In this document: positions 11,566 to 21,492 of the stretch, in pieces
How the letters are laid out: each line of letters starts with the position of its first letter
Position numbering within the stretch: the first letter of the stretch is position 1
Assembly (NCBI GenBank): GCA_009746045.1
Contig: RPFO01001873.1
Location: forward strand, 1-58,536
DNA from: Mesostigma viride
Taxonomy: Eukaryota > Streptophyta > Mesostigmatophyceae > Mesostigmatales > Mesostigmataceae
Length of the DNA stretch: 58,536 nt
Direction: 5' to 3'
The notes under the pieces: model-generated
Seen by the model: only the letters and a program-made list of their open reading frames with translations
The model's database searches: none
Told to the model about the DNA's origin: nothing
Made by a program: the position numbers and the translations under genes

Positions 11566-11569
11566 TTTC

Positions 11570-12560
11570 AGGCACCGGCTGTGCCGCTCCGCCGCTCCGC
11601 CGCTCCGCCGCCCGCCGGCTGCGCCGCCGGCCCGCCGCGCGCCGGCTGCCCCGCCCCGTAGCCCGTCGACAGGCTGCCCCGCCCCGCCGCATGCCAGCTG
11701 CGCCGGCCCGCCGCCCACGCGCGCCGGCAGCGCCGTTGGCCCCCGCGCGCCGACGGCCCTGCCCCGCCGCCCGTTGACAGCCCCGCCCCGCCGCATGCCA
11801 GCTGCGCCGGCCCGCCGCCCATGCGCGCCGGCAGCGCCGCTGGCCCCCCGCGCGCCGACGGCCCTGCCCCGCCGCCCGTCGACTGCCCCGCCCCGCCGCC
11901 CGTCGACAGCCCTGCCCCGCCGCATGCAGGCTGCGCCGCCGCTGCCACCTCGCTGCGCGCTGGCTGCGCCACCTCGCCGCCCGCCGACGGCGCCGCCCCG
12001 CCGCGCACCGGCTGCCCCGCCCCGCCGCCTGTCGACTGCCCCGCCCCGCCGCATGCCAGCTGCGCCGGCCCGCCGCCCACGCGCGCCGGCAGCGCCGCTG
12101 GCCCCCGCGCGCTGACGGCCCTGCCCCGCCGCCCGTCGACTGCCCCGCCCCGCCGCCCGTCGACAGCCCCGACCCACCGCATGCCAGGTGCGCCGGCCCG
12201 CCGCCCGCGCGCGCCGGCAGCGCCGCTGGCCCCCGCGCGCCGACGGCCCTGCCCCGCCGCCCGTCAACAGCCCTGCCCCGACGCCCGTCGACAGCCCCGC
12301 CCCGCCGCATGCCAGCTGCGCCGGCCCGCTGCCCACGCGCGCCGGCAGCGCCGCTGGCCCTGCCCCGCCGCCCGTCGACTGCCCCGCCCCGCCGCCCGTC
12401 GACAGCCCTGCCCCGCCGCATGCCAGGTGCGCCGGCCCGCCGCCCGCGCGCACCGGCAGCGCCGCTGGCCCCCCGCGCGCCGACGGCCCTGCCCCGCCGC
12501 CCGTCGACAGCCCCGCCCCGCCGCATGCCAGCTGCGCCGGCCGGCCGCCCATGCGCGCCA
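11570..12560. repeat. GC-rich minisatellite, unit about 104-130 bp
   Basis: Recurring words GCATGCCAGCTGCGCCGG, GCGCCGGCAGCGCCG and CCGCCCGTCGAC appear roughly every 104-130 bp. Copies of the first word start near 11689, 11793, 12050, 12308 and 12523, with variants at 12179 and 12418. Open frames in all six directions arise from composition. Only the minus frame continuous with the gene at 10021-11565 may be translated. Confidence 0.85.
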
Positions 12561-12738
12561 TGCGCTTCGCAGGTCCATTGGGATCATGAGGCCTGCGCAG
12601 AATCTCACCTCGGAGGCCCGTGCTACTTCTAGTAAGATGCTTGCATTTTCAATGCGTCACCTATATGCAGGCATAGAGGGTGGTACATGGCGCTAGACTC
12701 ATCAAGGGATAGGAGCCATGCCCTCAGCAATTACTCAC

Positions 12739-12780
12739 CTCCTGGCCCTTGCTGTTGCGGTCTCGGATGAAGATGATGGT
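12739..12780 (-). CDS. candidate 42-bp internal exon
   Basis: The minus strand reads acceptor GGCGTGTAG, then 14 codons including FIRDRNSKGQE, then donor GTGAGT. It lies upstream of and on the same strand as the gene at 10021-11565. A second donor-like AGAGAG|GTAAGT lies near 13345, and a TATATAG word lies just upstream of that near 13418. The link between these parts is inferred. Confidence 0.3.
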
Positions 12781-13651
12781 CTACACGCCGCCGCATGCAA
12801 ACAAGGAATGAGAGACAAAGCCGTGCGAGGCCAATATGGGCACAGTGAGAGAAACAAGTCGACGCGAACCTACATCACGAGTGTCAGCGAAGGGGACCCA
12901 TGGGAGAAGTCTCCCTCCCATGGTATCATTCACGGACACACGCAGCGGCCATGGGAACAGCCAAAACAGCAGGTTCACACACGCAAGGGCAACGACCTGC
13001 AGTGCCTGACCAGCATGTCGGTCAGTTGTGATTGGCAAGGCAGAGCCACACACACCAGGTACACGCTGCATGGGCAGGGAAGACGCTCTTACATGAGAAA
13101 AAGCGAGGAAACGTGCGCGAGAAGGATATTAAGAGCGATCCGCGCTAGAAGGATGCTACAATAGCATCATATATTCAAGAATTAGCAAAGAAAGATGTAG
13201 AAAAGAGACAAAAGAAAGAAATACGAGAGAAAGCAAAGACAGGGAGCTGCCAAACAGGGCAGACAAAAGGTTACGAGCGGCAAGAGTTGTGAACGCTGCA
13301 CTTGATTGCTTTCTCTGACTTGTCAACTGCGAAGAGTGACTGACTTACCTCTCTGGAAATGGTATGCTCAGCATCCCATGGTAATGAAATGGTGAGCTAT
13401 GCTGTCAGACATGCCTATATAACATAGCTACCCTAGGGTCCTAATACAAAACTAGAAATCAAACCATACCGTGAGTTTCCCGGCTCGCACGGCCTCCTCC
13501 CTTTGTGCCGACGCCTGCAAACACAACGGGCCGTGGAGGAGGGTGGAAAGGTGGGCAAGTGTGGAGGAGTTTGGGGGGGACCGGGTTGAGCAGCGGTGGG
13601 GGAAAGATGTGCCGGTCATGATGTTGTCAACTACAGCTGTTGTATCGTGAT

Positions 13652-13970
13652 TCACCTTCAATAAGTCTACTGTTCTACATCCGGTGGTGGATGGACACAA
13701 GCAATAAAGGCCCCGCCCACAACTCAGATTTCTTTAGAAAATCTACTGATCTACATTCGATGGCGCCTTCACAGAAGCAGGAAACTCCGCCCACCGGTCA
13801 AATGTGACGCCCAACAAAGCCCCAACTTATTTCTTCAAGAAGTATACTGTTTTACATCCGGTAGTGCTTGGACAGAAGCAATATGTAAAGCCCGCCCACA
13901 AATCGGATTTCTTTACGAAAAACCTGTTTTACATTCGATGGGGTCTTGACAGATTCAAGCAGCAATACTC
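13652..13970. repeat. degenerate tandem repeat, about 77-84 bp
   Basis: Four diverged copies share a (T)TCTTTA/TTCAA start, TCTACTG(T/A)T(C/T)TACAT, then GCCCGCCCAC. They lead directly into the CTTCACGT satellite. Confidence 0.65.
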
Positions 13971-14029
13971 GTTTCTACCTGCGTGCGACTGCAGCGGCCG
14001 AGTGCTGCAACTTGCCTTCACGTCCCAGT

Positions 14030-15420
14030 CTTCACGTGTCAGTCCTGGTCTTCACGTCTTCACGTCTTCACGTCTTCACGTCTTCACGTCTTCACGTCTT
14101 CACGTCTTCACGACTTCACCTGAACTTGCGGCGTATCGTATCTTTGATACCTTGCATGCACGTCTTCACGTCTTCACGTCTTCACCGCGTCTTCACCTGT
14201 CTTCACCACGTCTTCACGTCTTCGCGTCTTCACGTCTTCACGGCTTCACCTGAACACCTGAACTTCACCTGAACTTGCCGTATCGTGTCTTCACGTCTTC
14301 ACGTCTTCACGTCTTCACGTCTTCACCGCGTCTTCACCTGTCTTCACCACGTCTTCACGGCTTCACGGCTTCACGTCTTCACGGCTTCACCTGAACACCT
14401 GAACTTCACCTGAACTTGCCGTATCGTGTCTTCACGTCTTCACGTCTTCACGTCTTCACGTCTTCACGTCTTCACCGCGTCTTCACCTGTCTTCACCACG
14501 TCTTCACGTCTTCGCGTCTTCACGTCTTCACGGCTTCACCTGAACACCTGAACTTCACCTGAACTTGCCGTATCGTGTCTTCACGTCTTCACGTCTTCAC
14601 GTCTTCACGTCTTCACCGCGTCTTCACCTGTCTTCACCACGTCTTCACGGCTTCACGGCTTCACGTCTTCACGGCTTCACCTGAACACCTGAACTTCACC
14701 TGAACTTGCCGTATCGTGTCTTCACGTCTTCACGTCTTCACGTCTTCACGTCTTCACGTCTTCACCGCGTCTTCACCTGTCTTCACCACGTCTTCACGTC
14801 TTCGCGTCTTCACGGCTTCACGGCTTCACCTGAACACCTGAACTTCACCTGAACTTGCCGTATCGTGTCTTCACGTCTTCACGTCTTCACGTCTTCACGT
14901 CTTCACGTCTTCACCGCGTCTTCACCTGTCTTCACCACGTCTTCACGGCTTCACGGCTTCACGTCTTCACGGCTTCACCTGAACACCTGAACTTCACCTG
15001 AACTTGCCGTATCGTGTCTTCACGTCTTCACGTCTTCACGTCTTCACGTCTTCACGTCTTCACCGCGTCTTCACCTGTCTTCACCACGTCTTCACGGCCT
15101 CACGGCTTCACGTCTTCACGGCTTCACCTGAACACCTGAACTTCACCTGAACTTGCCGTATCGTGTCTTCACGTCTTCACGTCTTCACGTCTTCACGTCT
15201 TCACGTCTTCACCGCGTCTTCACCTGTCTTCACCACGTCTTCACGGCTTCACGGCTTCACGTCTTCACGGCTTCACCTGAACACCTGAACTTCACCTGAA
15301 CTTGCCGTATCGTGTCTTCACGTCTTCACGTCTTCACGTCTTCACGTCTTCACCGCGTCTTCACCTGTCTTCACCACGTCTTCACGGCTTCACCTGAACA
15401 CCTGAACTTTGCGTATCGTA
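14030..15420. repeat. CTTCACGT satellite with higher-order unit
   Basis: The basic octamer is CTTCACGT. A higher-order unit, marked by TATCGTGTC, starts at 14281, 14422, 14571, 14712, 14861, 15010, 15159 and 15309. Spacings are 141 or 149-150 bp, that is, differing by one octamer. Each unit ends with CTGAACACCTGAACTTC. HVFTSSRL-type frames are artefacts of the repeat. Confidence 0.95.
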
Positions 15421-15574
15421 TCTTTCATACATTGCATCATTTGCATGCCTTGGAGCTGCACGTCTTCAAGCAGTGTCACCCAGTTCCCGCTTGATTCAAA
15501 TGCACTTCGCGCTTGAATTCGTGACTTCGCCCCGCTCAAGGTGGAAAGAATGATGGGCACTAGCCACGGGAACT

Positions 15575-15922
15575 ATGCCCGATGCTGATAGCCGAAGCGA
15601 TGACATGGACGAATTGATTGATTTGTGTTATGCCGGGGACGATTGTAGAAAATGGGTGCTAGGAAAGAAATCTGGTGCCATGAAAGTAGATTTTTTGGCC
15701 GGTGCAAACCACCAATGCGCCGGCCGATGTGGCAAGGTCCTGCACGGCAGCCAGAGCGCACCCAGCCAGAGCGTACCCAGCCGCTGCCGCCGCCGACCCC
15801 CGTACTGGTGGGCGTGGAACAGACGATGAGAGAGATGCAACGAGCTATGGAGAACCAAAGCAAGAAGGTTGAAGAGCTTGGTTTGCAGCTGCGTCAAGAG
15901 GTGCAGAAACAAGTGGTCCAGC

Positions 15923-15961
<39 letters not shown>

Positions 15962-15998
15962 TGCAGCAGCAACTGCAGCAGCAACTGCAGCAACAACT

Positions 15999-16070
<72 letters not shown>

Positions 16071-17469
16071 CTTCAGTTCCCGCAGGCAGCGTCGGCAATG
16101 TCGCAGTTTCCACAGGCATTGTCGGCACTGCAGCAGTTTTCGCAGGGACCGTCGGCAGCAGAGCAGTTCCCGCAGGGATCATCGGTGGTGCAGCAGTTCT
16201 TTGTGAGTCATTCGTGTAGTGTTGAGTGGGTGGGGTGGGGGTGTGTGTGTGGGGGGGGGGTGTAGGGGGGTTTGACTGTGTGACTGCGTGGCTGCTTGGC
16301 TGGAAAGGAGGGTGCGTGGCTGTGTGGCTGCGTGGCTGCGCTGCTGCGTGGCTGCGTGGCTGCGTGGCTGCGTGGCTGCGCTGCTGCGTGGCTGCGTGGC
16401 TGCGTGGCTGTGTGGCTGCGTGGCTGCGCTGCTGCGTGGCTGCGTGGCTGCGCTGCTGCGTGGCTGCGTGGCTGGAAAGGAGGGTGCGTGGCTGTGTGGC
16501 TGCGTGGCTGCGCTGCTGCGTGGCTGCGTGGCTGCTTGGCTGGAAAGGAGGGTGCGTGGCTGTGTGGCTGCGTGGCTGCGCTGCTGCGTGGCTGCGTGGC
16601 TGCGTGGCTGCGTGGCTGCGTGGCTGCGTGGCTGCGTGGCTGCGTGGCTGCGTGGCTGGAAAGGAGGGTGCGTGGCTGTGTGGCTGCGTGGCTGCGCTGC
16701 TGCGTGGCTGCGTGGCTGCGTGGCTGCGCTGCTGCGTGGCTGCGTGGCTGCGTGGCTGTGTGGCTGCGTGGCTGCGCTGCTGCGTGGCTGCGTGGCTGCG
16801 TGGCTGCGTGGCTGCTTGGCTGGAAAGGAGGGTGCGTGGCTGTGTGGCTGCGTGGCTGCGCTGCTGCGTGGCTGCGTGGCTGCGTGGCTGGAAAGGAGGG
16901 TGCGTGGCTGTGTGGCTGCGTGGCTGCGCTGCTGCGTGGCTGCGTGGCTGCGTGGCTGCGTGGCTGCTTGGCTGGAAAGGAGGGTGCGTGGCTGTGTGGC
17001 TGCGTGTAGCTGCGCTGCTGCGTGGCTGCGTGGCTGCGTGGCTGCGTGGCTGCGTGGCTGCGTGGCTGCGTGGCTGGAAAGGAGGGTGCGTGGCTGTGTG
17101 GCTGCGTGGCTGCGCTGCTGCGTGGCTGCGTGGCTGCGTGGCTGCGTGGCTGGCTGGGGGGGGGGGGGGTGCCGGGTGCGTGGATGCGTGGATGTGTGGC
17201 TGGGTGGGTGCGTCACTGCGTGGCTGGCTGGCTCTGTGGCTGCGTGGGCGGCTGGATGGCCGGGTCAGCGTGGCTTCGTGTTCAATGGGATGCTAATATG
17301 TTGTTGCCTTTGGATGCCACAGTTCATGGATTCTTTTGTTCACATGCAGGTGCTGCCGTCTTCCCCATCGACGTCGTCAAGACCGATGTCGCCAAGAAGG
17401 ATGATGCAATCACTCTCGGCCATGTTTAACTCATGTGGGCCTTCATGGCCATACGGGAAATATTATTGA
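15575..17469 (+). CDS. polyQ/coiled-coil gene with one minisatellite intron, probably damaged
   Basis: Three frames of exon 1 look coding in turn: ATG 15575 with SDDMDELIDLCYAGDDC; then from about 15780 EQTMREMQRAMENQSKK and LGLQLRQEVQKQVV leading into a long Gln run; then after the CAG tract a repeat of QFPQG/A-type peptides. Exon 1 ends before GTGAGT at 16203. The acceptor TTGTTCACATGCAG ends at 17349, giving a 1,147-bp intron. A phase-0 join (QQFF to VLPSSPST) reads to TGA 17467-17469. Another phase gives AAVFPIDVVKTDVAKK, with an in-frame TAA at 17427 followed by more protein-like sequence (FMAIREILLNQFFDTEL) to about 17585. The frame changes suggest a pseudogene or base-call errors. Function unknown. 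Confidence 0.35.
15928..16070 (+). repeat. CAG trinucleotide tract
   Basis: The tract is (CAG)n interrupted by several CAACTG words. It encodes polyGln in the frame that carries the upstream coiled coil. Confidence 0.95.
16226..17180. repeat. GCTGCGTG octamer minisatellite
   Basis: The unit is TGGCTGCG/GCTGCGTG. The marker GGAAAGGAGGGTGCG recurs about eight times (near 16300, 16475, 16545, 16658, 16822, 16891, 16975, 17077), defining a higher-order repeat with GCTGCGCTGCTGCG blocks. All six frames stay open for long distances because the octamer avoids stops. The array lies wholly inside the putative intron 16203-17349. Confidence 0.95.
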
Positions 17470-17589
17470 ATCAGTTCTTTGACACTGAGTTGGCACTACG
17501 CAACACCTTTGATGCACATGAGTGCAGGGCGCATGTGTTGAAACCATGCAACCATGGCGATCCCTCAAAAAGTTTGGTTATGTAATAAG

Positions 17590-17940
17590 TGACACAATTA
17601 TTCCGGACGTATGATGGCCCAACGTCCTGTAAGGTTGAGTTGTCTTGGAGGAGGAGCGTGATGACCGCGGAAGCCGCGTGGGTGTCTGTAGTGCTATATC
17701 TTGAAGATGTACGGTCTTGGAAGAGTTATGGTCTTGGAATCATATAATAATGAACTTGGAATAAAGTTGCGGGCAGCCTTCAATTGGCATATGTTGTCTC
17801 ATTGATGTTGTCTCATTGCGTTAATGGGTCAATTGTCTTAGTTTATATAATGTATATCTTGGGAAACTCATTGCTTCAATAAAATGCATGCTAGGCGCAA
17901 TCAACCCCCACAAACACATCTGAAAACTGCACAGTGCATC
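17590..17940. other. no gene seen
   Basis: Intergenic sequence rich in short T/G words (GGTCTTGGA repeats near 17710). It leads into the right end of the inverted repeat. No coding frame or RNA gene is recognised. Confidence 0.45.
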
Positions 17941-18050
17941 AAATGTATCCTAGACAAAAAAATGTATCCTAATCCGGTAAAACCACCCCGTCGACGGCGG
18001 CAACTGAACCGGCAAGGCGACCTAGTAGTGCTGTGACTAGTTAGTCAGTT

Positions 18051-18784
18051 GAAGTGAGACAACTACATATGCTTGGACGCATGGCGATCCAACGCCGTGG
18101 AAGGACTAGGGTAGTAGTGTCTGAGAGGAAAGACGCGAAGGCCGCGGGAGCCGCGTGGCTATCTCTCAAGCACTACGTCGGTAGTCGGTCGGTAGTAGTC
18201 GGTAGACCTGCATGTGCTCTGATGGAGGGAGACAGAGGGTAACAAGAAAGGTTGATAGGCCAAACACACATACACGCGACTCGAACACGCGGACAAGATA
18301 ACGGCAGGCTCGAGCTACCATGCATGGTCCGCCGGATTCTCCCGATTTATGGCTAATTAGTGCGCTGGTTGTCCGACAACCAGTCTCCTTGATACACACA
18401 CCTGACACACTACACACTGACGTCAGTCACGGCACACGCCACCACGACCAACTACACACTGAACAACCAAAACTAAGAAGGAAAAGAGGGAACACATACA
18501 CACCGACATACACGAAGGGGGGCTCATAAAAGAATAACTGAATAAGTAAGGATGAGTATACATTACAATTAAGGGAAAAAGAAAAGAGAGAAAGAAAAAA
18601 GAAAAAAGGAAAGAAAATGTAAAAGGTAATAATACGTTGGTTAGTTGATGCACGCCGCACATGGGCAGCAAAGTCTATAGTGGCCGAGGGCCGGTATATA
18701 CATGTCTTTCCTCTCAGACAACTACCCTAGTCCTTCCACGGCGCAGTTGGATCGCGATGCGTCCAGGCATAGTTGTCTCACTTC
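18051..18784. mobile_element. foldback element with about 85-bp inverted arms
   Basis: The left arm (18051-18133) starts GAAGTGAGACAACTA and continues through GGAAGGACTAGGGTAGTA to GAGAGGAAAG. The right arm (18704-18784) is its reverse complement at about 90% identity. The interior has no transposase. It carries one copy of the dispersed AACGGCAGGCTCGAG family and a GGCCGAGGGCCGG word also seen near 31180. No target duplication is clear. The terminal word recurs near 18893, 34241 and 34543. Confidence 0.6.
18269..18395 (+). repeat. dispersed repeat family A, copy 1
   Basis: It shares ACTCGAACACGCGGACAAG, AACGGCAGGCTCGAGCTACC, GATTCTCCCGATTT and CTGGTTGTC with copies at 19799-19880, 34138-34252, 34611-34715 and 35168-35300. 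Confidence 0.75.
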
Positions 18785-19052
18785 ATGTAGGTACATACAC
18801 ATGATGACTAGTAGGTACATACACCGCACATCAGCGGTCGGTCCCCGCGGCTGAGTATCAGTGATGGCCGGCTTTCAGTTGGTTCTCGTCTGAAGTGAGA
18901 CAACTATGCCTGGACAGTGATGGCATGTTGTTCAGTGTCCTAGTGGCCCTCGGCCTTTCCAAATCTCTGCTGCCCATGTGCGCATGCGGCGTGACAACAA
19001 CAACAACAACAACAAAGTGCTGACTATCCGTCAGGTATAGTATGCCCATAGT

Positions 19053-19483
19053 ACACCTACTGGCGCTCGAAGGGCCTGGGCGGGCACCGCAAGCGCATGC
19101 TCTTCAAGGTCCTCGTCCTCACGGTGCTCACGTATGGCGCCGAGGCGTGGACCCTCCCACCCAAACTGGCAGCTAGGCTAGATGGCACGGTTTACAGGAT
19201 GCTCCGACAGGTCCTTGACGTAGGTTTTTCCGAGCATCCGTCATCAGAGTCTTTGTATCATGGCATGCCTCATGTTTCGGACGAGATTAGGCAACGTAGG
19301 ATAGCATTTGTAGGACACCTTGCCCGCACCAGCCAGGTCGACACCACCCTCGGTCTGGCCGGCCCCCAGCGGCTTGGCCAGCCAGGGCGGCACATTCTGA
19401 CCTGGCCTGGCCCCGCGGACATTCCCAAACGGGTAGGGAAACCTGTCACGAACTACGTTCAGATGTTGATGGACGACCTATAG
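19053..19483 (+). pseudogene. LINE reverse transcriptase C-terminal fragment
   Basis: The frame reads KRMLFKVLVLTVLTYGAEAW, the conserved YGAEAW/T word after the RT domain of non-LTR retrotransposons. It is followed by MLRQVL and by RQRRIAFVGHLART, the usual R..R..F.GH.AR pattern of the C-terminal region. It is 5'-truncated, as is typical of LINE insertion, lacks the RT core, and stops at 19481-19483. Confidence 0.8.
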
Positions 19484-19569
19484 TGGTCCCAGCCCAGTTT
19501 GAGCACCGCATCCACTCTCTCTCCCGTACGTCTTTGGACTGTCATGCAGGACAAGAGTGACGCGGTGGA

Positions 19570-19796
19570 AGAAGATTGTCAAGGCGCACACGCCCGACCC
19601 TGTGGGCAAGCCACCTCCCCCCAAGCCGGCGGAGGAGGCGTTTTGATGAGTAGTGTAGTTAGGATTTTCTAGCTAGATAGCTTAGAGTTAGTATAGTTCG
19701 ATCACGCGGCTTCCTCCACCCCATCCATCATGGAATATGTGCTACATGACCTCCCCACGGAGGCATGTTATAATTTAATTTAATTTAATTTTAATA
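19570..19796 (+). repeat. LINE 3' untranslated tail, copy 1
   Basis: The sequence after the LINE frame includes GTGGGCAAGCCACCTCCCC, GATAGCTTAGAGTTAG and GGAGGCATGTTATAATTT, ending in (TTTAA)n. A diverged copy lies at 38560-38760 with the same word order. Confidence 0.8.
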
Positions 19797-19798
19797 GT

Positions 19799-19880
19799 AC
19801 ACCGGCAGGCTCGAGCTACCATGGTCCGGGTTCTCCCGATTACTGGCCTGCGCTGGTTGTCTGACTTGTCTCCTTGATAG
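19799..19880 (+). repeat. dispersed repeat family A, copy 2 (short)
   Basis: It carries CGGCAGGCTCGAGCTACCAT and CTGGCCTGCGCTGGTTGTC, directly abutting the LINE tail. Confidence 0.7.
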
Positions 19881-20047
19881 TATGTTCATACAGTGCTGAC
19901 AAGTAGGTACATACATGTATGTATTGTCTCCTTGATACATGTAGGTATACATACATATCTAGTCCTCACTAATCATGATAGTCTAGAGCAAGCTCTAGAC
20001 TCCCGACTGCCGATCCCGCGGCAAAAATAATGATGTGCCGGCTATTG

Positions 20048-20744
20048 AGTTAAGCTTTCTTAGCACATGCAATGTGAAGGATATGGTTGCAATGCAGCAA
20101 TGTGTGATATGGTTGGAAACGGAGCTTTGTTTAAATCGGATAATGTTTACAGCGCTCACACACTTGAGGCTTGTACACGAGCTTGCCAAGTCAAGGCACA
20201 ACACGTGAGGCGGGCTCGCAAGAGATGCCCATTTGGCACTGGTCTATTGTTTATATACTTGTGCACTGTGCTTGCTAGTCCTGAGCAGCCTAGGAGGCCT
20301 GCTCAGTAATAACACCCCCGGTACAGTATTCACTACCTGTACAGCGCCCAGCTCCTATACAGTAGGTCTGCCATACAGGCACAGTGACCACAGAGCACAG
20401 TCCACAGTGACTATTGCATCTGCACCTAGAAGCCCAGGACTAAGCCTGCGGTACCAACAGACCACAGGTTAAGGTTCCTATTTCCTGCGTACGACGTATT
20501 AATCCAATACCGTCGTAGGTACAGCACCTAATTCCTGTCAGCCCAGGAATTACTGTCGACCCCATATGTCGTCGGCAAATATTCACGTCCGACTTAGAAG
20601 AACAGCCGGCTCGCGCTCGCGCGCGACCGGGAAGTCGGAACGCCATAACTTTCTTGATACTTGTCGGAATGAACTCGTTCCGGTGCCGCTGGAATCGCAG
20701 AGATATGCCGAATCAGGATCACGCCAATGCGCTTGGCGTTAACT
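20048..20744 (-). repeat. 3' LTR of element 2
   Basis: This 697-bp copy pairs with 27384-28079. Its ends AGTTAA..TTAACT are inverted relative to each other, and the TATTG flank fixes the outer edge. Confidence 0.92.
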
Positions 20745-20765
20745 CCAATCCTTTCTTTTCTTGAG
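20745..20765 (-). promoter_or_regulatory. polypurine tract, element 2
   Basis: The minus strand reads CAAGAAAAGAAAGGATTGG directly before the 3' LTR terminus AGTTAACG. This supports the non-canonical LTR boundary. Confidence 0.75.
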
Positions 20766-21490
20766 CTGTAGCAGCTCACACAAGTCTACATACAAACACA
20801 CACAATGGGTACTGGATATCCTCCCCAGACTACAAGTCACAACCCGCTGGGCATGACAGTCAGCTTGGATTCCTTATTATATGTACATAGCACCCATACT
20901 GGCTCAGGAGCACAAACAAATTACAATGAGTCCCTATCCCTTCACGGGAGGCTCGTTGTGTTACCCATGTACAAGAGGTTGGCCAACTGTGGCAGCCCAT
21001 AGGTGTTCAGTTAAGAACTTGAGAAGTATGTACAACCTTCAGGACCTTAGGCGAAACCCCACAGATCACCCACAACAGCTCATCAGAAAACATTGCTGAC
21101 CCCCAGACGGGAGTCGGCGCCGGTCTGCTGCCCCTTATCGAACCAGACACAACATCTACGCGAAGCACATGCAAAACACAAGCTCCCATACTCGTTCCAA
21201 CCGTGGAAAATCAGGGGACCTGTCGCCACCTCACCAGCATGGTGGATGGGTCAGCCAGTCCGTGAAACTCCGCCTTAAGACGGCACCAGGGAATCGAACC
21301 CCGCCCACAAACCACAGATCTGGGGAAACCTCAGACTGAGATGAAAACCCCAGATAGACATCTCTCCATCAGAGACAATGTCAGACATTCCCACACCAGA
21401 GACATGTCTCACCCCTCAAGGTGTGCTCAGGATTATGTACAATCAAGCTCCCAGCCTGATATCCAGAGACTTAAGCACCCAGCTCTCAGC
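20766..21490. other. 3' untranslated part of element 2
   Basis: No coding frame is seen between the end of the enzyme frame and the 3' LTR. A minus-strand GGGGTTCGATTCCC at about 21287 resembles a pol III B-box or tRNA T-arm. No matching A-box is clear. Confidence 0.5.
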
Positions 21491-21492
21491 TT

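Larger units (their letters stand above)
8719..17988. mobile_element. interval bracketed by a 29-bp inverted repeat
   Basis: The left end begins GGGTGGTTTTACCGG and runs 29 bases to ATACATTT (8719-8747). The right end (17960-17988) is its exact reverse complement. Subterminal copies of AGGATACATTT occur inside both ends. The similarity continues outward with mismatches (GCCGCCG..CGAC), so the true termini may lie farther out. A CACTACTAGG end is possible at 18030. I see no clean target duplication. Inside are an unrecognised minus-strand gene, satellites and a polyQ gene. A large DNA transposon, or a composite of two related ends, fits best. Confidence 0.45.

Noticed and set aside
11153-12696. 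Multiple 100-340-codon frames over the GC-rich minisatellite
   Set aside because: All frames stay open because of extreme GC and repeats. Only the frame continuous with the downstream gene is kept as possible.
14030-15494. HVFTSSRLHVF frames
   Set aside because: They are translations of the CTTCACGT satellite.
16179-17296. Several 240-390-codon frames (CVAAWLRG, HAATQPRS)
   Set aside because: The octamer minisatellite is open in all frames on both strands, and a flanking splice pair places it in an intron.
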